A stretch of DNA of 64,000 nt. Source: Ceraceosorus guamensis. Taxonomy: Eukaryota; Basidiomycota; Exobasidiomycetes; Ceraceosorales; Ceraceosoraceae. The translations under genes were made by a program, and so were the position numbers. A model generated the notes under the pieces. The model did no database searches and was not told where the DNA came from. It worked only from the letters and a program-made list of their open reading frames with translations. Below, in pieces: positions 47,353-59,248 of the stretch. The stretch lies in assembly GCF_003144195.1 (NCBI RefSeq), contig NW_020289997.1, positions 558,001 to 622,000 on the forward strand, in the 5' to 3' direction. Numbering within the stretch: position 1 is the first letter of the stretch; every line of letters starts with the position of its first letter.

Positions 47353-50300
47353 TACTTTGAACTGTACGTTGGTGCTTTAGAAAATATGACAAGAAATGCG
47401 CAGAAGACGTCATCTGAAGCAGTGTCCATTCACTGACTGAGATGTGCGCGAGCCTGTGCGTGCACGGGCCAAGTGAGTCAGCCAAAGATCTGTAGCATTC
47501 CAATTGCGACAGGAGCTTTGTGCCTCTGCGATGCCAACTTGCGAACGTGGTGTGACAAAGCTTGGCGAAGAGACACTTGGACTGGCGTCTGTGAGGCGCG
47601 TCAAGGAGTTTGACGCAGCATCGTCCACATGTGCGTGTAAAGGTGCACTCACTAATTGGAGAGCCATCAACAAGCCACCTTGGGAAGCTCGGACTTACTC
47701 TGATTCATGGTACGGTCAAAGACTTTGAGTGGCTTGGCTCATCACCGTCGTATCCGGCACAATCCTTTCGAACGAGTCCAACGCCTGCGCGTCCGCCAAG
47801 ATCAAGCCACGCCTATGCTGGCACTAATCCAATTGCCGCATTCTTGATTGCTAGCTCGGCAATTGGGCCGGCCCTCCCAGGCACTAGCGCGGGCTCGCGT
47901 GGTGAGAAGGGTGTGGGTTAGCCGATGTGTGTGTGAATTGTGCCAAAATAAGATGGATGCCTGGTACGAGGTGAAGCGTTCTTTCCGCCTTAAAGGCTAA
48001 TAATAGCTTAACAGACCTTTTTCCAATTCTTGCTTTGCGCAGCCATGAGTCTGAATACGACGCCAGCGAGAGCAGCTTTGTAGCGTGCGCTAGTCGCTTT
48101 CAATCGGGGAGAGAGTGCGAATCATGGACTCAGAATTGAAGGGCTTCCCTCTCCCGCATCTGAATCGAGACACGAACCCCCGTGCGCGACCGCTCGTGGG
48201 GCCACGTAAAGCTTGTGCGACGACGTATCGTCTCAGTTTCAGCCTGTGTCATGGCGGAAGGGCTCAAGTTGATCACGAATTGTGAAAATGAGCTGGCACC
48301 ACGCCTCACTTAGGCATTTATCACAAAAAGGCAAATTGGCAAGGCGTCGCAATTGATCATCTTTACCGTCTTCTATGCAGTATACGCAGCTTGCATAGCT
48401 GCAGGCACCAGCGAGTGTGAGTGGACTCGACTGAGAACCCCCGCATTTGACGTGCGACCACGCTTGCAGGTACCATGCGAAAGCGGAGCAGGTCAATATT
48501 GCCCCTATGTGGGCAGCAACTCCTCCAGGTCCTCTCGACGATGAAGGGGCAAAGTCTAGACTGACTACGTATCAAACTCTAGTCACGAGTCGTGGATGTC
48601 CGCAGGGGCCCCGCGCCTTCGTAGCCCAGCGTTGCTCCGCACTATAGGGTCGGACTTGCCTGGGCCCGAAACGCGAAATGTCTCAGTTTGCTTGCGCGCT
48701 TTCGGCGAATCTCGAACAGGAAAAGCAAGTTGCACATGCAGCGACTGGCCTGGGTCTCGAAGATTCATCACCGTCGTCTGGGGGCGCACCGTCGTGCCTC
48801 GCCGATCGCATTCGTGCTCAAGACCGGATACGTAGGTAGGGTCCGTTGGTTGCCAAGGCCAGCAGTATCCGCTAGGCGCGCGCTCTCTTGCTACATGCAC
48901 TCTGAATCGTGAATCTAGACGAGCAGAGGAAGGGCGTGGACGAGGGCTCTGCCTGACGGGGTACGAGGCTTTAACAAGCTCCTCCATCCTCCTAGCTGAC
49001 ATCCAGTCCCCTTTCCCCTTGCCAAGTCCTTCCCATGTGAAGCTTCGCTAGCTATCCTGAGCCTTCATTCAAGCTTTTTCCTCCACACCACTCCGAATTC
49101 GCAATCTCTGGGCAGCTCGTGATCGCCTAATCGCCTCCGAACTTGACTGAATCCTCACGCGTCAGGTGCGAACAAGCCTTTGAACACCGACCCGCGACGC
49201 TGTGACTTAAGCTGTCAGGCACCGTGCGTCAGGAGAGATCTCGGTAGTCAATCAAGCCCCTCCCCACCGACTGCTTTCCCCAAGCTTGCTCTTGTCTGCG
49301 ACATTTTGCAGTGCATGGCGTCTGCTCTCAATTGAGCCACTTCTTATTGCAATTGAACCCCGATCCACGACAGCTCGACCAGCAAAGTGCGCAATAGCCG
49401 AGCGACTTGTAGAGCTCAGCAGCGTGCAAAAACTGGAGCAGTAGTGACAATAAGATCACCATACAGAGGCGGCGGCAAACGGGCAAGCGAGCAGCAGCAG
49501 CAAGGGTAGAAGAAGAGAAGAGCAGCAGCAAAGCAGCTTTTTCCCTCTTTGCTTTCTTTCGCTGCAACACTCTCGCGCTAAAGCGCTGCTGCTGAGGCGC
49601 GCAACAGCTAAACGCCGCTCCCCTTCCCCTGCACCTCGCTTCTCGGGCAAGGCAACGGCCCACAACATCTCGCCAGCGGATCCGTTTAGCGCTCCTTGCA
49701 GCAGCACAGCAGCGGCCGCGGACTGTTCTTTAGACCCGCCCTCTCTCCGGAAGCTTTCTTTTTCTCGCCCAGCAGATCCACGTCCCTTGTTGGCTCGCTC
49801 GCACCTTGACTTCTACCGGTACAGCAGCTGGCACCTTCATGTGCAGCGGCATTTTCCACTGTTTCGCATTGTGCCAGTCCTCCCAGCCCTAAGCGAGGCG
49901 GGCTTTGCGGAAGCAAGGCAGCGCAAGGATCCCGTCGAGCGGAGGACACGCGCAGACGAGAGAGCCGAAAAAGACGGTCACTGTAACCTTGAATCTGACT
50001 GGCTTTGCCGCTAAGCGCGATCCGCTAGACGTGCGGGCCGTTTCACGAAGAGCGCTGTACCGGTAAACGATAGTCGTGAGTCGACGTACAGTCACAGTAT
50101 ACGCTGCACAACGTCGCGGCTCCGCAAACTGGCAAATCTCTTCACACTGCTGTGACTGATCTCGAATCTTGAGCTTGCACACGCTGCGAGTGTGCATCCT
50201 GCCGGTTGGGTGAAGCAGTCCGGAGCTAGTCAGCCAGTTTCAGTCTCAGTCACTGAGTCGAGCTCGATCGGCTAGCAGCTAGGCTCATCAGGCCTCGTGG
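47353..50300. other. gene-poor 2.9-kb region
   Basis: No convincing coding frame. The left half carries AATCGTGAAT (48905-48914) and degenerate relatives; the right half (about 49300-50300) is the long upstream or 5' UTR region of the G-alpha gene, with CAG/CTG-rich runs and one AGTCGTGAGT word (50072-50081). Confidence 0.5.
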
Positions 50301-53300
50301 ATGCTCAATAGCATGCATCGCCCGGTTGCCGACAGTAAGCAAGGAGTCGAGCTCGACGAGCTTTCTTTGATCGCTTCGCCTTCCGATACCAATAGCAAGA
50401 GCAAGAGCAAGAGCAAGAGCAAGAGCAAGAGCAAGAGCAAGAGCAACAGCAGTAGCAGCATCAGCGCCATCAGTAGCCAGTCCACGCCCAACACCTTGAC
50501 GCCACGTCGTCTTGATCCCTCAGTCTCGCCTAGACCTGCGCCAAGCAGCCCAGCAGCAGCAGCGGCAGCAGCAGCAGCAGAAAGCGTTGCTGGATACTCA
50601 GACGTGAGCGCGCGTCAGGGTCAAACATCCAGACCTGAACCTGATTCAGCCCACAGCGCTCATCAAACACAGTCAGAGTCAAATTTGATTCATCAAAGTG
50701 GGCCTGCACAGCAGGAGCAACAAAACAACAGCACATCAACATTCACATTACCAGTCAGAGCACCGGCATCTGCTTCTGCTTCTTCCGCCGCATCAAAGCA
50801 GCTGCTGGCTTCATCAGGCTCATCAGCATTACCGCGCCAAGGCGCAAAACATCTTTCACAGCCCCAGCTGCAGCATCTTCAGCTGCGAGCATCTCGGCAG
50901 CAGCAGCCGCAACTTTCGGCTGAGGAAGCCCATCATAGCGCACGCGCAGCACCGCTGGCGCCCGCTGAATTGGAGCTCCACAGCTTGGACGCCGCCTCTG
51001 CTTCCACTCGCTCGTACATCCCTCCTCCCTCGCCGACCCTTTCGCTCTCGTCTTTCAAGAATATATGGGGCAAGCTTCCAACAAAGGGCACGACGAGTAG
51101 CGCCAGCAGCATAAAGAGTGCAGCCAGTAGCGTCGCCTCCAAGCCTCCCTCCACCGTACAGTCGTCGAATCCCAAGCAGCCCATCACTAGCGAAGCCTGT
51201 CCCACCCTCGCTTCTTCGGCAGCCATATCCGCTCTGATCGGTGAAGGCGCAGCATTTGACAAGAAGACCAACAAGACATCCAAAGATAAAGCTGGCAATC
51301 TGGACCTGTTGAGGAAGCGTAGATCTGCACTGAGTGGGAGCTCCAAAGGCAAGGAGAAGGCGCATAGAGACGGCGAGACGGCTTCCAGCGGCACGCCTAC
51401 CATCTCCAGCGCACCAACTTCCTACGACTTCCAGGAAAGTGGCGGAGCTCCAGCTACATTGTTGGGCAAAGCCCCTCCTTCTCCCGACTCGCGCCACTCT
51501 GCAGAACCGCTTCAGAAGCCTTTGCAATCTTCAGCAGCGTCGAGCAAGTCGGCGCACACGAGCGACAGAATTTCACGAGTGGAGCAAGCTCCGGCGGTCA
51601 ACCCTGCCGAATGGCGGGAGCCGAACAGGGATCGCAAGTCGTCCAGCGGCTTCTTTTCCACGCTGAAATCTTCGCGGAGTCGAAGCAGAGCTCGCACAAT
51701 GCCAGGCAAGACGGTTGCCAAGTCGGCAGTGGCGACGGTGTCGGGCGCAGCGGGTGGCGAAGATCCTTTGAGCAGGGCCTTGAGACCACCTGCGGACGAA
51801 AGCATTGCTGCGAGGTCGGAAAGACAAAGAAAGGAAGCTTCTGCCAAGAAGAGGAGCGAGGAGATCGACAAGGCGCTCAAGGAAGAGGCTATTCGCAATA
51901 AACGCGACAGGGCTGGAGAGCAGAAGATGCTGCTGCTCGGTGAGCGATTAGGTTTCAAAGGCGAAGATTTGGGTGCATTCGTGGGGCATCAGTATCCGGA
52001 CTGCTAATGCGATCTCGTGCGTGACGCGCGCTCCACAGGTCAAGCCGGAGCAGGCAAGACAACAGTGCTAAAGCAGGTGAGTTGCAAGTGATGCAGATGC
52101 GCAGTGGGGAGCAAGCACGCTGATGCTGGAAGGCTTTGTCAGATGCGGCTCTTGTACGATCAAAGCGCTCACCAGCGCGAAAGGCGCAGCTGGAGGGTGG
52201 TCGTATACCTGAATCTCATATTGGCAGTGCGAGCGGTGTTGGAGGTCTTCGAGGAATCGCACGAAGCTCGAGCGCTCAATCCGCCTTCTGTCAGTAGGGG
52301 GCCTGGTGGCAATGCTAGCGCGCAGTCCAGCACGGAGTCCTTGAACAGCTCCGCCATCAATCCCCTTGCCCACCGCAACAATCATGGCGACACGAGCTTG
52401 GCCAGGCTGCGCTTGGCGCCCTTGCTGAGTCTGGAAGCTGAATTACGCGCCCGACTGGGTGCGGTGGACGAGTATGCTGACCTCTCGGACCCGAAGGTGG
52501 CCGGTGCAGCGCTATTGGCAGCTCGCTCACAAGCTCGCGCAGAAGCAGCTAGGCCACAAGGCAAACGTCGAGCTGGACCGACCCTGCTCTTGCGAGCAGG
52601 CTGGCAAGATCGACTCCTTGGTCGCGCCAAGTTCAGCGACGACAATGCTGACAGCATCGGCAGCGCAAACACCAACGGTACCAAATCCCGCTTGAGGTTC
52701 AAAAAGCTAAACATAGCTGGGCGACAAAGGAGCGCGAGCCTCAATGAGCCACCGGCGGATGCGGCGGACGAGGAGAATGTCCCTCCGCCCTTGCCAGACT
52801 TGGACAGCGGGGATGTGCAGGTCGGATTGCAAGAACACGAGATTGGAAGACTTTTGCTAGCTAGCATGGAGGACGTCATGTCCATCTGGCAAGATCCTCG
52901 CATCCGAAAGCTGCGAAGGAGGCAAAAGATTGATGAGCGAGCGGATGGTGCAAGCTAGTGAGTGCTGCTTCGCGAAGCGCCGCCGATTGGGGCTGCTGCT
53001 GTGTAGATGCTGACCTGAGAATCGCTTGCGCAATGAAACAGTTTCTTGGAGCAAATGCCACGCATTGCAGCTGCTGACTTTTTTCCAACCGATGACGATA
53101 TCATGCGCGCTCGAGTGCGAACAGTAGGCATCACGGAAGATCGCTTCACAGTGGATAGGCACACCACGTATCGAATTTGCGACGTCGGCGGTTCTCGAAG
53201 TCAAAGAGTCTTTTGGGCAAGCTTTTTCGAAGATGCGAGAGCCATCATCTTTTTGGCTCCTGTCTCAGCCTTCGATCAAAAGCTCATTGAGGAGCCGCGC

Positions 53301-53880
53301 ATGAATCGCATCGACGACAGCCTGGAACTCTTCGCCTCGATCGTCTCCAATCCCTTGCTACTCAAAGTGTCCTTGATCCTCTTTCTGAACAAAATCGACG
53401 TGCTCGAACGTAAGCTGGCTGCTGGAATTCAGGTGTCGCGGTGCGTACCAAGACTCGTGGCCAGTGCGCAGCTCGTGCGCACACTCACTCCTTACCGTTT
53501 TCCTCTCAGCTACTTTCCCGAATACGACGGGCCGGACGATTTTGAGCAAGTCTGGCGCTTCTTCCGAACCAAGTTCAGGGAAGTCCTCGCCTCGCACCGC
53601 TCCCTGGCGCGCGACCGACCTTGCTACGTGAGTCGGCTGGTGCAGCTAGTACCGATCGGTGCAATGTTTCTGACGTCCGTCGCCTTTGATGCCATGTACA
53701 CATACAGATTCACACCACCTGTGCGACTTCGACGAAGCAGATCAAGGCCATCTTGGTCTCGGTGCAGGACACCATTCTGCGCGAGTGAGTTCTTGGCTTG
53801 CGGATCGCCTCGGTTCATGTCAGCTCTGACAGACACGGTTCACTTTGTACAGAAATCTCAAGGCCACCGGCATGGCATAG
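50301..53880 (+). CDS. large atypical heterotrimeric G-protein alpha subunit
   Basis: G-alpha protein of 1037 residues, about three times the usual 350. Exons: 50301-51939, 52039-52076, 52143-52957, 53042-53440, 53510-53627, 53708-53784 and 53853-53880. Residues 1-546 are a low-complexity extension with an (SK)n run, poly-Ala and Ser-rich parts. The GTPase follows: G1 LLLGQAGAGKTTVLKQ (547-555, canonical GAGESGKST); helical domain with an expanded Ser/Ala/Arg-rich insert; switch I RARVRTVGITED with catalytic Arg855 and Thr858; switch II DVGGSRSQR; G4 FLNKID (947-950); G5 TCATSTKQI (about 1008); C-terminus NLKATGMA. The catalytic Gln of DVGGQ is Ser882, so GTP hydrolysis may be slow. The N-terminus lacks Gly2, so no myristoylation is expected. 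It lies tail-to-tail with a seven-helix receptor-like gene. Confidence 0.93.
50395..50445 (+). repeat. (AGCAAG)n repeat coding Ser-Lys dipeptides
   Basis: About eight tandem six-base AGCAAG units in exon 1 of the G-alpha gene code for an (SK)n run near residue 35-48. The repeat unit is a multiple of three, so length changes keep the frame. Confidence 0.9.
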
Positions 53881-54362
53881 GATTTTCGCGCTCTCGCTCG
53901 ATCTGATACTTCTTTCGGGGCCATTGTCCGTCTAAGAGAACACCTATCAGCACACGTCGATGACGACGACACCCATCTCGATGCGTATAATTCATTACGG
54001 CCCCGCGTGTGCGAACGAGAGCTTGCACGACGGCTCCTCATCTCTTCTATTGCCGATACCACTAAACACCTTCAAAGACGAACTTTTCGCGCACCGCATC
54101 TCATCAGGGCTTCACTTGGACGACCTTGTCCGCACCGTCGGTGTGACGGTGTCCTCGCACGTGCCCAATGGGATGGACGAGTGGTCTGTACAAATAGACT
54201 CATCACACTCTACGCAACAATGAACATGGTCACCTGTACAGCCAATGCGTGAGCATGATTTGATGGGCACTTGCGAGTCGGGTATGGTACAAGGTACAAA
54301 GCAAAGTACGCTAACATCATGCGATGAGACGATCGGCGTCACCATTTCCGAGATTCGTGATT
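53881..54362. other. convergent 3' intergenic region
   Basis: 482 bases between the stop codons of the G-alpha and the seven-helix gene. An ATTCGTGATT word (54353-54362) touches the seven-helix stop codon. No coding frame is supported. Confidence 0.5.
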
Positions 54363-56051
54363 CTAGGGTACGTCCTTGGTCTGCCAAGAAGCGCTGATTT
54401 GCGAAGACCCAAAGCTCGAAGCTGTAGCGGGTCTGGTTCCTGCATGATTCGCATTGCGAACGACGTGCTGAGCATCGTGAATTTCGGAAGGTCGAGCAAT
54501 CGTCTCTATCCAATCTGCAGAGCGCTCGTCGCCGACGAAGGACTCTGTCCCCGCCTTGCTCGCACTCCTGATCTGACCAGCACCGAGCGTCTCGTTGAGA
54601 ATCTCGCTTTCAGTGCTCCAGCCATTGGCAGAGATTTCGCTGCCAATCTTCACATCTCGCAAAGGAAGATCGTACGTGTGTTCCCCCAGACCTTGTCTGC
54701 CCTCGCTGCGCCTTCCTACAGAGGCTCCCCTGCCGGCGCTCCGAGGAAGTGAAAGATCGTCGTAAGACCCATAAGGCAACAACCTTGGCGAACCTCCACC
54801 ACTCGTCTTTCTATCCTCCAGCCCTCCGTGCGCATTGTAACCTTTGTGGACGAGAGGACTGATGTTTTGTGTTCTTCTTCGGAAGCGTTTGAAGAAGGCG
54901 CTTCCGCCACCGCCGTACACCTCGATCTGAGCGGATCCTGCATCCCCACTTGAGTTGCGTCCATCGCCCGCCGTGGAACGGTCCTCCACGAGAATCGCCG
55001 TCTCCGTCTCCGAAGCATGCCGCGCGTTCTGAGCCGCGATGGCAACCGAGCTGAGCAGAATGTTGACGCAACACACCATGGCGTTGAGTGCGATCATGAG
55101 GCCCAGAATGTTTGGATCGCTGTGCAGTTGGGAGACGAGCAGGAGTGCCAGACTGGAAGCGGCGGGCAAGACGAAGGAAAAGACGAGCACGTTCCACAAT
55201 CGTTCCAGTCTCTTTTGGAAACTCTTTGCTCGAACCACTGGCATTGCTTCGGGCCCACGCAGCGCTCTGCGAAGCGCCCAGAGGCAAAAGATGGCAGAGT
55301 AGATCGTGTCGGCTGCCTGAGCTGCGTATTCCGTCGTCGCTGCCGGGTACGTGGTGCCATGGATGTCCAGAGGTGTGGGAGATCTGTCCAACGATGCTCG
55401 AAACTCGATCCAAAATAGCGTCAGCGAGACCAAACGTCCGACCTTGAGCAGCACTGGGATGGCAAAGATGGCGAGCAACTTCTTGGCGCTGGTAGTGGCG
55501 ATGGGATAGAAGTGCAGCAAGCGCAAGGTGATGACTAGATCGGCTAGGTATGGGGTGATGCCGGGCATGACTACGATGGCCATGTAAAGACCTTTGGGGA
55601 AAGGCTGGGAAGGGTCAAAGCTGAAGGAATTGCGGAAGAGGAGCCCGGACAGGATTGGGTGAACCAGCTGCATAAGACTCGCTGCTACCACCAAGCAGAG
55701 GGTGAAGATGGCGACGCAAGACATGACGGTAGGCGGCGTCCGAGCACGAGGGGAAGGTCTGTGATGCTCGACGCTGCCTGACCATCCTTTGCCAGAAGCG
55801 CCTTGATGAGCGTGCAGTGAGCCTGCCGGCGAGCCATTCTCCCCCTCTTGCCCTGCTACACTACCGCCTCGCCTGAGGCGCCTCTTGATCTTGACGGGAT
55901 GCGTGGATGAATCGCTGATCAGGGTGAGCCACAGCAGTGTTATGAGTAGCGGCAAGACCACTGCTGCCCTGAGCACGCTGACGCTGAGAGCGAGAAAGGC
56001 TTGTTGTATTGCGCCCCTAAGCTGCCCCATCAGGGCTTCCTGCGAAGACAT
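54363..56051 (-). CDS. seven-helix receptor-like membrane protein
   Basis: Single-exon protein of 562 residues; I do not recognise a named family. Seven hydrophobic segments are visible at about 20-46, 109-139, 153-181, 188-214, 240-261, 287-309 and 314-340. A cytoplasmic-type tail of about 220 residues, rich in Ser, Gly and Arg, follows. The positive-inside rule fits GPCR topology. Loop 1 (PVKIKRRLRRGG) and the loop between helices 5 and 6 (RRALRGPEAMPVVRAKSFQKRLERLW) are strongly basic and would be inside; the loops after helices 2, 4 and 6 are neutral or acidic and would be outside; the N-terminus is then outside. It lies 482 bp from the atypical G-alpha gene, tail-to-tail. A role as its receptor is an inference from topology and position only. 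Confidence 0.8.
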   Translation of the reverse strand: MSSQEALMGQLRGAIQQAFLALSVSVLRAAVVLPLLITLLWLTLISDSSTHPVKIKRRLRRGGSVAGQEGENGSPAGSLHAHQGASGKGWSGSVEHHRPSPRARTPPTVMSCVAIFTLCLVVAASLMQLVHPILSGLLFRNSFSFDPSQPFPKGLYMAIVVMPGITPYLADLVITLRLLHFYPIATTSAKKLLAIFAIPVLLKVGRLVSLTLFWIEFRASLDRSPTPLDIHGTTYPAATTEYAAQAADTIYSAIFCLWALRRALRGPEAMPVVRAKSFQKRLERLWNVLVFSFVLPAASSLALLLVSQLHSDPNILGLMIALNAMVCCVNILLSSVAIAAQNARHASETETAILVEDRSTAGDGRNSSGDAGSAQIEVYGGGGSAFFKRFRRRTQNISPLVHKGYNAHGGLEDRKTSGGGSPRLLPYGSYDDLSLPRSAGRGASVGRRSEGRQGLGEHTYDLPLRDVKIGSEISANGWSTESEILNETLGAGQIRSASKAGTESFVGDERSADWIETIARPSEIHDAQHVVRNANHAGTRPATASSFGSSQISASWQTKDVP

Positions 56052-59000
56052 CGCAATTTGGCCCTGGAGAGGTCGAATCTGGCCCAGAAAGATCGATGTT
56101 GGACGCGTCAGCGACCGGCGTTGTAATCGTCTGCGATAGTCAAGACTCTAGTCGTTTTGGCGCGTTGATCGGATTGGGACGCAGCTCAGATTCGTACCGT
56201 CAGGCCATGTGACGCTGAGCGCATACAAGGTACGGCGGCAAAGAGCGGGATTGAGCGGATTTGATGGCGGGTGACGAGGGAGGGAAACAAATGTACCACC
56301 CCAATGAAGCAAGATGTTTGGGCTTCGTCCGCCTTGCTCACATTCACATCTGCCAAGAAGCTTGCTCGTTGCTCGGATGGACCCGCGACCATGCAGAGGC
56401 CGTAGCTTGGCACGGATGCTGATGGGATGGGTGGATCGATGGGAGACCTGAAGTTGCTTTGCATTCATGGACCCAATCGCCGGTAGGTCAAGAGCCAGAA
56501 CGTGCTTCAATGCGCCTCTTCTAGACGCTAAACGTGCGTCTAGGCTGATGTCTATTCACATTCAAATTGCTGTGCTGCATGCGTGTGAATGAGACGGAAG
56601 GCTTGCCGCGTTCAGAAGCTGCTCTTGCTGGGGCCTACTGCTCGTGAGTCGCGGCCTGTCGCCGCGAACTCGATCGGAGACGCAGCAAGCACGCAGCAGA
56701 TGTGGGCAAAGCAATCTATGGGCGGAGTTTGCGCGGTCGTCCAGCAGACGATATATGCATGCCTATACGTCACTTATCACACTTTGACTCGTCTCCCAGC
56801 AGTCTCATCAGCTTTCGGAGCTCCACCCGTGACCTCCGTGCAACGAAGCGCTCGGCGTGGGCATCGGAACAAATGGTGTCGATAAGAAGTCACGAGTCAC
56901 ATATGGTCTCTTCTCACATTCGCGAGGGGAGAAGCCACCAAGCAGAGCAGAGCAAGAATCGGAGGTGGAGCTGACCGAGGCGAGTCTTTCCTGCTGGCGT
57001 TGCGACTTGAAAGTTTCAATGTTGAATGTCGAGACGGAAGGAGGCCTCTTCAATCTTGAATAATCTTTAATGTTCTTCAATTTCGAATAATCTTGAATGT
57101 GAATCACGAATTCAGACTCACCCGCGACCCGGGCCACTCGATGAGCGTAGCGCGTAAATTGACAAACCGCTCGCACCCGAATAAGTTGCGCAGTTCACTT
57201 TGAGCGTCCAACTTTAAGGTCACGCACCACCTAGCTGCAGCGCCAAGGGCCAAAGACTCTGCAGCTTGGGGCCCGCGTAAGCTCTTCAGCTTCGATTCAA
57301 GCGGACCAATGCGAACTTTATTGGAGACGCAGCGTGTGTCTTTTGCGGCGGCCGCGCTTCCTAGTTCATCCATATACGGGGGTGTGTGCGTGTGTGTAAG
57401 GAGCTCTAAGCAGCACAAGCAGGGGAGTGGGCTGGGTATAAGTGCGCGCGGGAGACACATATACTCACGACTGCTGACTTGGAGCGCCACTCTGGCGCTC
57501 AGGGCGCCCTGAACCGTGCTGCTGCTGGGCAGATAGATTCAAATTGGGTTTGCATGATGATGGGCGGAAGCGGCGGTCCGACATGCACTTCGTACGCTGA
57601 CTTGACTGTGTTATACACGATTCGTGGCTGACACCGGACACGCATCAGGTCAAGACGGCGACGGCCCCAGGGCATCAGCAATGCGGCCGTCTACGCTGTC
57701 CTCAACCCGAGGATATATACATACGCGAGTGCCTGCAGCAGGGAGCAACAAGCTTTCCCACTCAAACTGTTGATCAGGTTCCAAGGCCTCATTTACGTGC
57801 AGCTATACGGGCTCTCTCCCACGTCCACCTTGCAACTTCAGCAACTACAATCATGAATAGTCACGCTTTACAGCCGGCCAGATCCACTTACACTTCAGCT
57901 TCAAAGACGTGACTCTTATCCACGGTTTACCGGCAACTTGAAAGCGAGAAAGGCGTTGGTGCGTCGAAATTGCGCCGCGGTTAGAATTCGCCGCCACCCT
58001 GACTTCTGTTGCGCGGCTCCACATGCAGCTGGCGAAAGTCACAAGTCGGAGTCAGCTGCTGCAATCGCGGCCTGCAAACGTGAGCCGAGGGAGTTCCGTA
58101 CGCGTGCGAGTCGAGAAAGTGAAGACGGCCCGTCACGATTTGTGACTTGGAATAATGGCTTGCACTGTTGCGCCCCCGGAGCCGCTGAAGCGCGGGCGGG
58201 TGATGCTGCAGTCAGCAGTATTGCGCCCACGCGCATGCAGTAATCAAGGTGGAGGGCCCTCTTGCAATTGGTGCAACGTCCACCTCTCTCTGCGAGATCT
58301 CGGCAGCATGATGTATGAACTTCCCGGCGCCTCCTGCTGATGATAGGACAGCTAAGCGAAAAGCCTCTCTTTCTGCTTCCAGGCGTCACTTGCTCAGCTA
58401 ATGAGCGGTCACAGCAGTGTCCCAAAGGTTACACCTATAGTGCTGTGCAGCCGCGTCTCCGGACAAACCATCGCCTGCCTGACCGCCTTCAGCCTGCTCT
58501 CGCCGGCGGCAACTCGCAAGTCAACGCAGTCACTTGTGCTCGTTCGTAGGATCACTACAGCCACGGCGGGAAGTGACCGCAAGAATGTCCCGAAGGTCAG
58601 TCTGCCTGCACACTCTATGAGCTCGCAGCATATACCACTATAGTCTGGCTAGACGTGCCAAGCCGAGACTCTCGGCTTGCTGCTTCAATCAAGCGCCCAG
58701 TCTTAAATTTGGATCAGGTGTGGCAATGGTTACGATCGCATGGGCCGCGCGACGCGTGACTGGTATAGCTCAGGCACAGGGCGCAAGATGGCATGCAAAT
58801 GGGACGACGGCTGCTGCTTGCATAGAGCTCTAATTAATTGTCCACAGCCTCGCCCGCGGCATTCAGTGATTCTTGACGAACGTCCCATGTCCTGGAAACC
58901 TTGTTGGAACTCGCAGCTCACCACTTCGGAGCGCTCGCCGAACAGACGTCAGCTGGCACATAGGCGGTCATTTTAGTATGGCTGAAGATCTTGAAGGTCA

Positions 59001-59248
59001 CAGCCTCTTCCTACCATACTGACCCCTTCATGATGGGACCTGGAACCGCGCTAGCGCGTCGTCAGTGCGGAAAGCTGCAGTCTTTTGAAGCAGCGGCAAC
59101 TCCCAGCAAGCTCCCGAAGGGTATATATAGGCAAGGAGAAGGAATCCCGAGAAACATGCTGTTTGTCCCCAGCTCATCCCAGCACACCACATCTTGATAC
59201 TCATCACCCATCACCCATTCCGTCATCAACACACCGTATATCTCCACG
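56052..59248. other. gene-poor 3.2-kb region
   Basis: No frame with protein character. Around 57040-57115 lies a cluster of AATCTTGAAT/AATCACGAAT words. There is one ACTCACGACT word at 57463-57472. The right end is the upstream region of the thaumatin-like gene with a TATA box. Confidence 0.5.
59122..59129 (+). promoter_or_regulatory. TATA box of thaumatin-like gene
   Basis: TATATATA lies 120 bases upstream of the ATG at 59249, in otherwise GC-rich DNA, at a distance compatible with a start of transcription near 59155 and a UTR of about 95 bases. Confidence 0.6.
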
